DNA from: Candidatus Gastranaerophilales bacterium
GTDB lineage: Bacteria; Cyanobacteriota; Vampirovibrionia; Gastranaerophilales; Gastranaerophilaceae
Reading direction: 5' to 3'
Length of the DNA stretch: 64,000 nucleotides
Assembly: GCA_944325105.1 (NCBI GenBank)
Contig: CALUYW010000001.1
Location: 108,121-172,120 of the forward strand
The notes beneath the pieces were generated by a model. The model did not search any database, was not told where the DNA came from, and worked only from the letters and a program-made list of their open reading frames with translations. The translations under genes were made by a program, and so were the position numbers. Below, one piece after another: positions 17,388 through 27,400 of the stretch (positions are counted from its first letter, which is position 1; every line of letters begins with the position of its first letter).

Positions 17388-19748
17388 CTATATAAACAAG
17401 TTTGAATTAGCACCGTTGCTTTCTGCTATGTATTTTGCAACGCCTGCTATTTCAACGCCCTCAATGAGTTCTTCTTCTTTGATACCCATAACATCCATGG
17501 ACATATTGCAAGCAATAAACTTAATACCGCTTTTTTGTGCCGTTTGTATGAGTTCATTTAGGGTTGATATGTTTTTATTTTTCATTACCCATTTCATTAA
17601 TTTTGAGCCAAAGCCAAGCATATTCATTTTAGACAATGTCAGTTTGTCTGCTCCGTTTGGCATCATAAGAGAAAACATATTGTCTATAAAGCCTTTTTTA
17701 ACTTTTTTGTTTGGTTTTCTAAGGACATTTAAACCCCAGAAAGTAAAGAACATAACGACATCCTTACCGCTTGCCTTTGCTCCGTTTGCAATGATAAATG
17801 AGGCGAGCACTTTGTCTAAATCATTTGAAAAAACTACTATGGTTTGAGCGTTTTTATCATTATTTTGTTTATTTTGGACTGTTCCTTTTTGTATTGTAGC
17901 TACAATTTCTCTGCCCTCGTTTTTTATCTCTAAAAGGCTGTTTCCGCTGCTGCTGCACCAAGCTCCGATGTCAGATTTAAAGCCTTTGTCATTGCAGTGT
18001 ATTTCAAATACTTCACCGTCTTTTGCCTTATTAATTGCATCTGATACTTTCATAATGGGCCCGGGGCACTGTAGCCCCGTTGCATCTATTATGTTTTTCT
18101 GACTATTTAAGGCAACATTTGCGCATAGCGCGGTTTTTGGCACAGTACTTAGGGTTTTTGTTAATTCTTTGTACAATTCAAAGCCGCCGCACAGTGAATA
18201 GACATTGTTGTAGCCTTTTTGAATTAAAATCCTTGAAGCACAGTAGCTTGTATAGCTTGTGTTACAGAATAGTACCACCTTTTTATCTTTTGGAATTTCA
18301 TCCGTTCTTTTTCTTATTTCATCTATGGGTATATTTATAGCGCCGTTAATTGTGTTTGTTTTATAAGAAACAGGAACTCTGACGTCGATTAAAAGAGCGT
18401 CACTCAAATCTTCCATATAGGCAGGTTTTACAAAGCCCCTTAATATATTATCGGCATTCATGCCTAAGATATTAACAGGGTCTTTGGCCGATGAGTAAGG
18501 CGGCGCGTAGCATAGCTCACTATCAAGCATATCTTGAACAGTGCCGTTAAGGCGCATAACTGAGCTAATTACATCTATTCTTTTTTCAACCCTGCTATCT
18601 CCTACGGCTTGCGCACCGAGGATTTTACCTGAGTTATCAAAAATAAGCTTAAATAAAATCTGAGTTGAATTGGGGTAATAGCTGGCATGTGACCTTGAGA
18701 AAGTGTAGGTTTTCCAATAGGGGATTTGTTTTTGTTTAAGTTGTTTTTCATTGTTTCCGACACTTGCAACAGTCAGGTCAAAAACCTTTATTACTGATGT
18801 ACCTTGAGATTTTTTGTAAGTTGATTTTATGTTACATATATTATCCGCTATAATTCTTCCTTGTCTGTTAGCGGGCCCTGCAAGCGGGATTAGGGTATTT
18901 GTATTTGTTACAAAGTCTATTATCTCAACACTGTCGCCAGCAGCGTAGATATTACTGTCGGATGTCTGCATAAATTCATTTACAATAATGCCTCTTTGAA
19001 CTTCAAGCCCCGAGTCTTTTGCAAGTTTTGTTTCAGGTTTTACGCCAATTGCCATAATAACTATGTCAAAAGCTATTTCCTTACCTGAATTTAGGATTAT
19101 TGTATTTTCTCTAAATTCTTTTACGCCGTCAGAGAGTATCAGTTCAATGCCGTTTTCTTTCATTGTGTTTTGTGCAAAAGTTGCAACTTCACTATCAACA
19201 GGAGCTAAAATCTGCTCCGCAAGCTCTACAAGGGTTGTTTCAAGCCCCATTTCACAGAGGTTTTCTGCCATTTCAACTCCAATAAACCCGCCTCCTATTA
19301 CAACGGCTTTTTTCGAGTTGTTATTTTTTATATAATCTTTTATTTTATCCGCATCAGATAGGTTTCTGACACTGAATACTTTGCTTGAGTCCATTCCTTC
19401 AAAGTTTGGAACAATGGGTGAAGCACCTTGTGCAAGAACGAGTTTGTCGTATGAAATATTTTCTCCGTTTTGCGTCAGTACGGTTTTATTTTCTCTATCT
19501 ATTGATACAACTTCGGTGTTTAATTTAACGTGTATATTAAACCAGTTTTTAAATTTTTCGACAGATGAAACAAGGATTTTTTCTCTTTCGTTTATCACCC
19601 CTGAAACATAATAAGGCAGACCGCAGTTTGCTATAGATATTTCATTTGTTTTTTCTAAAATTAATATTTCGCAGTTTTCATCCAATCTTCTTAATCTTGC
19701 CGCACAGCTTGCACCTGCTGCTCCGCCGCCTATTATAACAGTTTTCAT
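17388..19748 (-). CDS. CoA-disulfide reductase-rhodanese-TusA-DsrE fusion
   Basis: A 786-aa four-domain sulfur enzyme. Residues 1-445 are an FAD/NAD(P)H disulfide oxidoreductase (GGGAAGASCAARL; single redox cysteine in IANCGLPYYVSG) of the CoADR/Npsr type. Residues about 455-545 are a rhodanese with active-site loop LFCNTSYTS. Residues about 565-635 are a TusA/SirA domain (DATGLQCPGPIMK). The rest is a DsrE/DsrF-like domain. The set handles persulfide/sulfane sulfur: reduction, transfer and relay. Expression is likely controlled by the divergent ArsR protein. Confidence 0.92.
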   Translation of the reverse strand: MKTVIIGGGAAGASCAARLRRLDENCEILILEKTNEISIANCGLPYYVSGVINEREKILVSSVEKFKNWFNIHVKLNTEVVSIDRENKTVLTQNGENISYDKLVLAQGASPIVPNFEGMDSSKVFSVRNLSDADKIKDYIKNNNSKKAVVIGGGFIGVEMAENLCEMGLETTLVELAEQILAPVDSEVATFAQNTMKENGIELILSDGVKEFRENTIILNSGKEIAFDIVIMAIGVKPETKLAKDSGLEVQRGIIVNEFMQTSDSNIYAAGDSVEIIDFVTNTNTLIPLAGPANRQGRIIADNICNIKSTYKKSQGTSVIKVFDLTVASVGNNEKQLKQKQIPYWKTYTFSRSHASYYPNSTQILFKLIFDNSGKILGAQAVGDSRVEKRIDVISSVMRLNGTVQDMLDSELCYAPPYSSAKDPVNILGMNADNILRGFVKPAYMEDLSDALLIDVRVPVSYKTNTINGAINIPIDEIRKRTDEIPKDKKVVLFCNTSYTSYCASRILIQKGYNNVYSLCGGFELYKELTKTLSTVPKTALCANVALNSQKNIIDATGLQCPGPIMKVSDAINKAKDGEVFEIHCNDKGFKSDIGAWCSSSGNSLLEIKNEGREIVATIQKGTVQNKQNNDKNAQTIVVFSNDLDKVLASFIIANGAKASGKDVVMFFTFWGLNVLRKPNKKVKKGFIDNMFSLMMPNGADKLTLSKMNMLGFGSKLMKWVMKNKNISTLNELIQTAQKSGIKFIACNMSMDVMGIKEEELIEGVEIAGVAKYIAESNGANSNLFI

Positions 19749-19764
19749 AAATCACCTCATATTG

Positions 19765-19804
19765 TTGACAATATTAGAATATTATAATATACTAATATTG
19801 TCAA
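19765..19804. promoter_or_regulatory. Overlapping divergent promoters and ArsR operator
   Basis: A perfect 13-bp inverted repeat (TTGACAATATTAG ... CTAATATTGTCAA) with a 14-nt spacer. Each arm contains a TTGACA -35 for one direction. TATACT on the plus strand and TATTCT on the minus strand each follow at 17 nt. A dimer bound here would block both promoters. Confidence 0.85.
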
Positions 19805-19813
19805 GAGGTAAAT

Positions 19814-20092
19814 ATGAACGCACAAGAATACTCTGAAATTTTTAAAGCATTCGCTCATCCGCTCAGATTAAAAATCGCCTGTGGATTAATGCATAAAGGA
19901 AAATGCAATGTAAATACCATGGTTGAGAGATTGGGAGTCTCCCAGTCGCTTATTTCTCAGCATCTTAATATCTTAAAAAATTGCGGGGTGATAAAGGGCT
20001 ATAGAGAGGGTAATATAATCTGGTATAAGCTTGAAAATGAACTTGCGCTTATGTTATTGAAGAATATTGAGTTGAAATTGTGCAATGAGTGA
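19814..20092 (+). CDS. ArsR-family repressor, probable sulfur-species sensor
   Basis: A 92-aa winged-helix repressor (AFAHPLRLKIACGLMHKGKC, then LGVSQSLISQHLNILKNCG recognition helix). It contains four cysteines (23, 31, 56, 90). A reactive pair between the early helices and the C-terminal helix is the arrangement used by persulfide-sensing ArsR proteins such as SqrR/BigR. Divergence from the CoADR-rhodanese-TusA gene across a symmetric operator makes sulfane-sulfur sensing the most economical guess. Metal sensing is possible. Confidence 0.85.
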   Translation: MNAQEYSEIFKAFAHPLRLKIACGLMHKGKCNVNTMVERLGVSQSLISQHLNILKNCGVIKGYREGNIIWYKLENELALMLLKNIELKLCNE

Positions 20093-20174
20093 ATACCGGT
20101 ATAATTGAACTTCTGATAATAGATTAAAAACTCAATAAGATAGATATTTTATAAGAAAAGTTTAATCCTACAAA

Positions 20175-20433
20175 TTAGTCTTCAAAAGAATTTAGTAATT
20201 CTTGCAATTCAGTAAAAAATCTTGAAAGATGATAACCATCGGCAGCAGCATGGTGTATATTAAACGAAAATGGAAGTGTTGTTCTGCTGTTTTTTCAACA
20301 TATTTCCCCCGGGTAATTACTGGAGCTAAATATTTTCCTTCATCAAAAACGTGTATATCAAAACTTTTATAATTCCAAAATAAATTATATCTTTTCCAAT
20401 TTTTATCTTTTATTTGAACATTTTTCTTGGATA
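20175..20433 (-). pseudogene. Chloramphenicol acetyltransferase remnant, deleted and frameshifted
   Basis: The minus strand carries a CAT N-terminus (KDKNWKRYNLFWNYKSFDI) joined almost directly to the C-terminal part (KYLAPVITRGKYVEK), so about 130 residues of the middle are missing. A further -1 shift in an A-run near 20285 moves the end into another frame, which reads LPFSFNIHHAAADGYHLSRF and keeps the HHxxxDG catalytic signature. Neither frame alone is a functional enzyme. The 5' part overlaps the hipA 3' end. Confidence 0.8.
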
Positions 20434-21506
20434 TCAAATGCAATATCTTTTGCAAATTTTTCCTTGAGTCCTATATTTTTTGCCACGGCTACAATATCAT
20501 CTAAAGTCGGATTTTTGCCCTCGCCATTAATTGTTGTCGCATGTTCCCCATTAAATGAAAAGCTATAAGTCAAATCATACGCAGGAGATAAGTGCCACTC
20601 TTTTTTTGTATCATCAAAAAGAAAAGAAAAATTCTTTGAATGGTCATCTCGATTATGAGCAAATACATTAAAACACATCAACCTGAATAATTGTTCAACA
20701 TCCCGATAATTTCTTGTTAATTCAAGTGTTAATTTCATCAATGTATTGTAATCAAGATTAGGAAGCCTGTGGTTTGTCTCTAAAAGTCCGCTAACTGATA
20801 CCATATGAACTTTTTTACGGTTTTTACGGTCAAACCTTTTTATCCCAAAATATCCTGAACAAATTTTAGAAGGGAAAAGCCTTGTTTCAGTCATATTTAT
20901 TCCGCAATCTTTTGCACATAGTGAATATTGATATTCTTTTTCTCCAATATTTTTAGGATCAGATGAAGATGGGAATTTAATAATCCAGTCCTCGTTGTCA
21001 ATCGATGTTAAAATCTTTGGTCTTGCACCACCGGATGAGCCGCCTAAGACAAAAAGTTCGTCCAAATTGTTTGAATTTTGGGATTCTAATATTTTCGAAC
21101 ACTCTTGAGCAAGAATGTCATAATCAGAAATGTTATTTTCAAATTCAAACCTATGTTCAGGCTTATATGTCAAAGCACCCATTCCACTTTCTTGCACAAC
21201 AGCAAGTCTATTGAGATTATCTATTTCATTAGGATTAATTTTATTTTTCAAAAATAATCTGTCAACAAGTAACCGTCCCCAACCGTCAGGCAAACTGTCA
21301 TTAAAAACTCCAAATAAACCACCAAATGGGTCATATTTGGGAATAAAAACTTTCTTGATGAACGGCAAGCTAAAAGGTGAAATACTGAACCCGTTATTTA
21401 ACCAATCTGAATCATATTCAAAAGCAACAACTCTATCAGGAGTTTTTGCAAGAGTGCCAACTAAAATATCGTTATAAAAAACTTTTAAATATTTATAGTT
21501 ATCCAT
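20403..21506 (-). CDS. hipA: HipA-family serine/threonine kinase toxin
   Basis: A 367-aa HipA-like kinase. The N-terminal domain holds GFSISPFSLPF, the P-loop-like GGSSGGARPKIL lies near residue 155, the catalytic NRDDHSKNF loop near 285, and the metal-binding LSPAYDLTYSF segment near 305. HipA toxins phosphorylate translation targets such as GltX. It is shorter than E. coli HipA (440 aa), and its 3' end abuts the CAT remnant, so the C-terminus may have been trimmed. It overlaps hipB by 8 nt. Confidence 0.88.
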   Translation of the reverse strand: MDNYKYLKVFYNDILVGTLAKTPDRVVAFEYDSDWLNNGFSISPFSLPFIKKVFIPKYDPFGGLFGVFNDSLPDGWGRLLVDRLFLKNKINPNEIDNLNRLAVVQESGMGALTYKPEHRFEFENNISDYDILAQECSKILESQNSNNLDELFVLGGSSGGARPKILTSIDNEDWIIKFPSSSDPKNIGEKEYQYSLCAKDCGINMTETRLFPSKICSGYFGIKRFDRKNRKKVHMVSVSGLLETNHRLPNLDYNTLMKLTLELTRNYRDVEQLFRLMCFNVFAHNRDDHSKNFSFLFDDTKKEWHLSPAYDLTYSFSFNGEHATTINGEGKNPTLDDIVAVAKNIGLKEKFAKDIAFDIQEKCSNKR

Positions 21507-21777
21507 TTATAACCTCATCAATTGAGTTGTAGTTTTTTTGGGTGAACAAATTTTCCAAATCTTGCTCTAAATTAAGAACAATTAGGATTTTTATAAAAGA
21601 ATTCAAAGATATTTCATACTTGGACTCAAACCTTTTAATAGAACCAAGACTAACACCTGATTTAATTGCTAGTTGAGCCTGAGAAATTTTAAGCTTTTTT
21701 CTATGTTGCTTAATTTTCTCAACCAATTCTTTTGCTATATCATTAGGAGTTTTAGGATTAAATAAAAAATTATTCAT
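21499..21777 (-). CDS. hipB: HipB-like XRE antitoxin
   Basis: A 92-aa HTH protein (KISQAQLAIKSGVSLGSIKRFE is the DNA-binding helix pair) encoded just upstream of and overlapping hipA. It should neutralise HipA and repress the operon through the two palindromic sites in front of it. Confidence 0.88.
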   Translation of the reverse strand: MNNFLFNPKTPNDIAKELVEKIKQHRKKLKISQAQLAIKSGVSLGSIKRFESKYEISLNSFIKILIVLNLEQDLENLFTQKNYNSIDEVING

Positions 21778-21834
21778 GGATAATATATTATACTTTTTTA
21801 ACTAAAAAGTCAATATTTAGATAATATATTATCT
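21778..21834. promoter_or_regulatory. Two HipB operator candidates
   Basis: AGATAATATATTATCT (21819-21834) is a perfect 16-bp palindrome. A near copy, GGATAATATATTATAC (21778-21793), overlaps the hipB start. Their centres are 41 bp apart, about four helical turns, suiting cooperative repressor binding. Confidence 0.6.
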
Positions 21835-21932
21835 AATATTTTAAAAGACAAATAATACAACAAAATGAAGTTGTGTTGTATTTTGGGGTAAATGTATAGA
21901 GGTAGGATAAAATAGATTTTTGCAGGTGGTAG

Positions 21933-21997
21933 TTTTTGAACACTTTTTGAACGCTGTTTAAATGTCGTTTAAAGGGTGTTTAAATTTTGTATCATTC
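21933..21997. repeat. Five 11-bp iterons plus GTATCATTC, left array
   Basis: Five tandem 11-bp units share a TTTGAAC/GTTTAAA core (TTTTTGAACAC, TTTTTGAACGC, TGTTTAAATGT, CGTTTAAAGGG, TGTTTAAATTT). GTATCATTC follows. The array lies directly upstream of the tyrosine recombinase. Its first 20 bases occur again, perfectly inverted, at 40365-40384. Confidence 0.7.
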
Positions 21998-22054
21998 GAC
22001 TTTACTTTTTATATGGAAGAAGCAATCATTGTCTGTGATTAGACGAGTTTGAAA

Positions 22055-22594
22055 ATGAATGTAGTACAACCTATAAAAAAGATAGAAGATATTCAAAAGA
22101 TTAAAAAATATTTGGCAAAAAAGCCAAGAGATGCACTGCTTTTTAGTTTTGGGATAAATACGGGACTCAGAATATCAGATATATTATCGCTTGATGTTGG
22201 GGATGTAAAGGGGCGAGATTATATTGAAATTAGAGAGAAAAAGACGAATAAGTATAAGAAATTTCCGCTTAATAGATTTTTGAAGGAGGAGATTGATGTA
22301 TTTGTAGAAGGATTGCCAAGTGAGCAACCGCTTTTTTATACACAAAAACATTGCAGGCTCGATAGAGCACAGGCGTATAGAATTTTAAATAAGGCAGCAC
22401 AAACCGTTGGAGTGAATGAAAGGATCGGAACACATACACTGAGAAAGACATTCGGGTATCATCATTATAAAAAATATAATGATATAGTACTCCTGCAAAA
22501 AATCTTTAACCACTCTTCGCCATCAGTAACACTTCGCTACATCGGCATCGAACAAGACACAATCGACGAAAGCTATATGAATTTTTATCTGTAG
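22055..22594 (+). CDS. Tyrosine recombinase, catalytic domain only
   Basis: A 179-aa integrase-type protein starting at the ATG at 22055 (an in-frame TTG lies two codons upstream). The catalytic residues are visible: Arg in NTGLRISDILSLDV, HTLR in the box II motif HTLRKTFGYH, His in IFNHSSPSVT and Tyr in LRYIGIEQ. The N-terminal core-binding and arm-binding domains of normal integrases are absent, as in other roughly 180-aa short integrases. The adjacent iteron array may be its binding site. It could mobilise the BREX segment downstream. Confidence 0.85.
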   Translation: MNVVQPIKKIEDIQKIKKYLAKKPRDALLFSFGINTGLRISDILSLDVGDVKGRDYIEIREKKTNKYKKFPLNRFLKEEIDVFVEGLPSEQPLFYTQKHCRLDRAQAYRILNKAAQTVGVNERIGTHTLRKTFGYHHYKKYNDIVLLQKIFNHSSPSVTLRYIGIEQDTIDESYMNFYL

Positions 22595-22626
22595 AAATTT
22601 CGTTGTGCTAATAGACTTAAAAGTAA

Positions 22627-23037
22627 TTATTCATAACTTCCAATTTTTCTGCCGTATTTGTCGTATTCGGTAATTCTACCAGATGAGTCTTTTTTGAATG
22701 AGCCTAATTTTTGTCCGTACTTATCATATTTTGTAGTTACGCCATTAGAATTTGTTTTGTAACTACCAGTTTTCTGACCATACTTGTCATAGGAATTATA
22801 TCCAGAAGAGGTCTTTTTATAGCTTCCAGTCTTTTGTCCATATTTGTCATACTTGTTATAGCCAGAGGAAGTTTCTTTATAAGAACCTGTTTTAGAACCG
22901 TATCTGTCATAAGAATTGTAGCCTGAAGTTGTTTGCCTGTAAGAACCTGTCTTTTGACCATACCTATCATAGGAAGTAACTGCAAAAGCAACATTTGCAA
23001 AGAATAACATTAACAATAAAACTAAGAACTTTTTCAT
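22627..23037 (-). CDS. Secreted protein of six 20-aa YDKYGQKTGSY repeats
   Basis: A 136-aa protein with a clear signal peptide (KKFLVLLLMLFFANVAFA) followed only by six imperfect repeats of about 20 residues with the core YD(R/K)YGQKTGSYK. They are rich in Tyr, Gly, Ser and Lys. I chose the ATG at 23037 because AGAGGTG lies 5-7 nt before it; an in-frame GTG two codons upstream is less likely. The repeats resemble beta-hairpin MORN/YD-like units, but I do not recognise a named family. Function is unknown; an extracellular or periplasmic location is inferred. Confidence 0.8.
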   Translation of the reverse strand: MKKFLVLLLMLFFANVAFAVTSYDRYGQKTGSYRQTTSGYNSYDRYGSKTGSYKETSSGYNKYDKYGQKTGSYKKTSSGYNSYDKYGQKTGSYKTNSNGVTTKYDKYGQKLGSFKKDSSGRITEYDKYGRKIGSYE

Positions 23038-23186
23038 AGACACCTCTTTTTAAATATAACGAAAATTTGGTGGAATATGTTTAAAAATATTTTAACATAA
23101 TATCATGTCCAAAATGGGGACAGTAAAAATGTGTTTGAAAATTTTACAAATATAACTTTGAAGCATATTTGTGGTAGTATAAAAAC

Positions 23187-23798
23187 ATGAGAAGTATTGT
23201 AATGACTAAAGAAACAAACAACCCAAAATACAGTATGGCTTTTACTACTTGTAGTCTGTTAAACAGTGAATCAATTCAAGTTGCAGAATTATATTTAGAA
23301 CATAAAAATTGGTCTCAAGTTTCTAGGATTGCTACTGATAGCAATCTTCTTCAATATAGAACCGTTAGTGCTCTTAAAAGAACGCTAAGTGAAATTGTTT
23401 CTAGGTTAAAATTATTGTCAGATGAAGCAATAAATCTGCTTGTAAATGGTTATAAAGAAGAAAAACTACAAATATTATGGCTTGCAGTTTGTTTGAGATA
23501 CCCATTTATTTATGAGTTTTCAGTTGAGGTCGTTCGTGAAAAATATAGGAGTATGCAATACAAAATAGAACAATTTGATTTTGATGCATTCTTTAATTCA
23601 AAAATGAATTATCACGAAAGTCTTGAAAACATAACCGAAACTACAAGAAAAAAATTAAAACAAGTTTTATTCAAAATGATGAAAGAAGCAGAAATTATCG
23701 ACAGAGATGATAATGTTCAGGCATCTTTATTATCAGAAAAGATAATTAGTGTTGTTGACAATATGAATCATGAATACCTGATGGTATTTCCGAATTAA
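23187..23798 (+). CDS. brxA: BREX protein BrxA (DUF1819)
   Basis: A 203-aa BrxA, first gene of a type 1 BREX operon and a small DNA-binding component of the phage-exclusion system. Recognisable segments include SVEVVREKYRSMQYKI and the N-terminal LLNSESIQVAELYLE. An ATG at 23187 sits exactly 6 nt after a TAGTAT hexamer (leaderless start). An alternative ATG at 23202 would remove five residues. Confidence 0.88.
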   Translation: MRSIVMTKETNNPKYSMAFTTCSLLNSESIQVAELYLEHKNWSQVSRIATDSNLLQYRTVSALKRTLSEIVSRLKLLSDEAINLLVNGYKEEKLQILWLAVCLRYPFIYEFSVEVVREKYRSMQYKIEQFDFDAFFNSKMNYHESLENITETTRKKLKQVLFKMMKEAEIIDRDDNVQASLLSEKIISVVDNMNHEYLMVFPN

Positions 23799-23813
23799 AA
23801 CAAAGTAGGCAAT

Positions 23814-24413
23814 ATGAATAAGAATTCACCAAGAGAAAACTTTAAACATTTGTTGAACATTTTATCAAGTGATCGATTTCTAAAAATGGAAATCAGGAGA
23901 AATGATGTCCCCTTTTTTATAGCTGATTATAAAATAGAGAAACAGGATGAAATGCTTGATGTAATCGAAAAATTAAAAAATAATCTTTCAGATAAAAAAA
24001 TAAAAGTTTTAGACATTAATTTATATGATTTATCAAATGATATTTTAAAGAAAAATGGTGATTGGGATTGGTATATGGAAAATGAAACATCAAGCTATAA
24101 AGATGTTTTAAAAGAAGAATTCCAAGCAATATTAGATGTTCAAAATATTATAGCTCCTGCAATAGCAGGAAAACTCAAAACTGACTACGACATTTTATTT
24201 ATAACGGGTGTTGGTGAAGTTTATCCTTATATCCGTTCACATAATGTTTTAAATAACTTGCAAAAATTTGCAAAAGATAAGCCTTTGGTTCTTTTCTTTC
24301 CTGGAGAATACACAATGTACGAGGATACTAGTTCAAATTTAAAGTTATTCTCTGTTCTGCCAGATGATAAGTATTATAGGGCAACAAATATTTATGAAAT
24401 CGATGAGGTATAA
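23814..24413 (+). CDS. brxB: BREX protein BrxB (DUF1788)
   Basis: A 199-aa BrxB with the family C-terminal core DILFITGVGEVYPYIRSHNV and PLVLFFPGEY. It is essential in type 1 BREX and probably a scaffold between other BREX proteins. It lies 15 bp after brxA and 2 bp before brxC. Confidence 0.92.
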   Translation: MNKNSPRENFKHLLNILSSDRFLKMEIRRNDVPFFIADYKIEKQDEMLDVIEKLKNNLSDKKIKVLDINLYDLSNDILKKNGDWDWYMENETSSYKDVLKEEFQAILDVQNIIAPAIAGKLKTDYDILFITGVGEVYPYIRSHNVLNNLQKFAKDKPLVLFFPGEYTMYEDTSSNLKLFSVLPDDKYYRATNIYEIDEV

Positions 24414-24415
24414 TA

Positions 24416-27400
24416 ATGGGATTAAGTTTGGTAGATTTTTTCAAAAAAAAGATTAATCGAGAAATTAACGGCGTAATTAAAGCTGACGAATTTGATGCTT
24501 TAGAAAATGAAGTTGATGAATATGTCTTAACCGATGAAGTTGCAAAGAGGATGGAAAACTTCCTCGAAGAATATAACAATTACCACAAAATGAACGGTGT
24601 GTGGATTTCAGGTTTCTTTGGCTCAGGTAAATCACACCTTTTGAAAATGCTTGCTATATTGCTTGAAAATAAAGAAATTAACGGAAGAAAAGCAATTGAT
24701 ATGTTTCTTTCAAAATGTGAAGGAAATGACTTTTTGCAGGCTGATATAAAAAAATTAGCATCAATCCCATCTCAAAGTATTTTGTTTAATATTGACCAAA
24801 AAGCCGATGTAATTGATAAAACTGAAAGAGATGCTCTTGTTGCAGTGTTTGTGAAAGTCTTTGATGAAGCTTGCGGATATTACGGGAAACAAGCATATAT
24901 TGCACAATTTGAAAGACAATTAGATAGAGATGGTTTATTTGATAAATTTAAAGATGAATTTAGGAAAAATTCAAATCAAGAATGGACATTCGGTAGAGAT
25001 AGAGCAACAAGATATTATAAAGAGATTGATAAGGCATATAATTCAATTACAGGTCAAAATGTAGAGAATATTCTTGAAAAATTCAGAGGTGATTATCACT
25101 TATCAATAGAGGATTTTGCAGACAATGTTAAAGACTATCTAGCAACAAAACCATCTAACTTTAGATTAAACTTTTTTGTAGATGAAGTTGGTCAATTTAT
25201 TGCAACAAATGAAAAATTGATGGTTAATTTGCAAACTGTTGCAGAAAGTTTGGAAACCAAATGCAAAGGTAGAGCTTGGGTTATTGTAACGGCTCAAAAC
25301 GATATGAGCAAAGTTCTGCACGAAATGGAAAATAGAATGACATCTGATGATTATACTAAAATTCAAGACAGATTTAGTATAAGAATGAATCTTACAAGTG
25401 CGAATGTTTCGGAAGTTATTCAAAAAAGATTATTACAAAAGAATGCAGAAGCAGAAAAAGAACTTGCAGTTCTTTATAATAAAGAACACGATAATTTTAG
25501 AACACTATTTGACTTTGCTGATGGAAGCCAAACATATAAAAACTTTGAAAATGAAAAACACTTTATTGACAGTTATCCTTTTGTACCTTATCAGTTTTCA
25601 TTGTTCCAATCTGCAATTCAAAACTTATCAAAGCACGATGCATTTGAAGGTAGATATAGTTCAGTCGGAGAACGTTCAATGCTTGCAGTTTTTCAACAAG
25701 TGGCAATTACTGTAACTAATAAGGCATTAGGTGAACTTGCAACTTTTGATCAAATGTTTGATGGAATAAAGCTTTCTTTAAAAACAGATATTCAAAACCC
25801 GATTATAAAGGCTTCAAATAACCTTTCAAACCCGTTTGCAATTCGTGTTTTAAAAGCACTCTTCTTGGTTAAATATGTAAAAGAATTTAAGAGTACAATT
25901 AGAAATATTACAATTTTAATGTATTCTAACTTTGATGAAAACATCCAAACTTTAAATGAAAAAGTACAAGAAGCTCTTAATGTTTTAGAACAAGAGTCTT
26001 ACATTCAAAGAACAGGTGATCTATATGAATTCTTAACAAGTAAAGAACAGGATATTGAAACTGAAATCAAAGGAATGGATGTTGATAGAGATGACATAAA
26101 AAATGAACTGCAAAAACTCATTTTTGACGATATCTTGGGCAATAATAAAATCAGGTATGCTGAAACTGGTCAGGACTATTCTTTTTCAAGAAAATTAGAT
26201 GGAAAACTATTTTCACAGGAAAAGGAATTATCAATACAGATAATAAGTCCATTAAATGATGATAGAGATTTATTTGATGAAACAAGAATTAAAACATATT
26301 CTATTCAAAACGCAAACGATTTAATTGTATGCTTGGGAGAAAATTATAAACTGCATAAAGATTTAGTTCTTTATAAGCAGACTTATAAATATATCAATGA
26401 AAACCAAAATATGCACATTTCAGAAACTGTTAAAAATATTCTTGCAAATAAAGCTACGCAAAACAGAGAAAGGCTACAACAATTAAAAATCAGGATTAGA
26501 GAACTTGTCGGGCATGCTAAATTCTATATTAATGGTTCTGAAATTGAAATTGGTGGAGAAGAGCCAAAGGGTAAATTAATTCAGGGATTTAATCAATTAA
26601 TATCAAGTGTTTATGTAAATCTTAAAATGCTTGGGGATGCTCAATATAAAGAAGATGATATAAAATACATTTTAACAAATAAACAACAATCATTACTTGA
26701 TACGGGTTTGAGTGAAGTAGAACAGGAAGTTTTATCATTTATTAAACGAGAAACCGATAGTGGTTTAAGAGTAACAATAAAAAAAGCTCTTGAAAAATTC
26801 CAGACAAAGCCTTATGGATGGTCATACCCTGCGATTCTTTGCAATATTGCAAAATTATGTGCAAAACGTAAGATTGAATTAAAAGAAGATTCTAATATTT
26901 TAAATGATGCTGATTTAAATGCTGCATTAACTTCGACTGCAAGACAAAATAATATTATTCTTATGCCACAATTAGATTTTTCTCCATCTCAAATAAGAAA
27001 TTTAAAAGATTTTTGGGGTGAGTTTAAAGACGAACCTGCAGGTGATGAAGATGCAAAAACATTAGCTTGCAATGTTGCAGAATTATTAAAAGAAACTTTA
27101 AATGATGTGAGAAATAAATTAATGCTTGAAAACGAATATCCGTTCCTAAAAGTTTTATATCCAGTTATGGAAATAATACAAAAAACAGTAGGTAAGCCAT
27201 ATAGTTGGTATTTGACAGATTTTAGAGATATTTCGGATGAGATATTAAATTTAAAAGAATCAGTTATTAAACCAATTGATAATTTTATGAATGGTACTGG
27301 CAGAGAAATTTATAGCGCAACAAAAACATTCCTTGTGTCAGAAGAATCTAACTTCCGATATATAAAAAATGATGGTGTAAATAGAATTAAAGAAATATTG

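Noticed and set aside
21854..21882. AATACAACA/TGTTGTATT hairpin as a terminator
   Set aside because: It lies between divergent hipB and the integrase with no gene ending there, and it is followed by Gs on the plus strand.
22055..22594. Integron integrase with the toxin-antitoxin repeats as attC sites
   Set aside because: The recombinase lacks the integron-specific insert and N-terminal domain, and the 277-bp repeats lack recognisable attC core sites.
22627..23037. Regularly spaced repeats suggested a CRISPR array
   Set aside because: The repeats are a coding 60-bp periodicity in one open frame with a signal peptide. There are no unique spacers and no cas genes.
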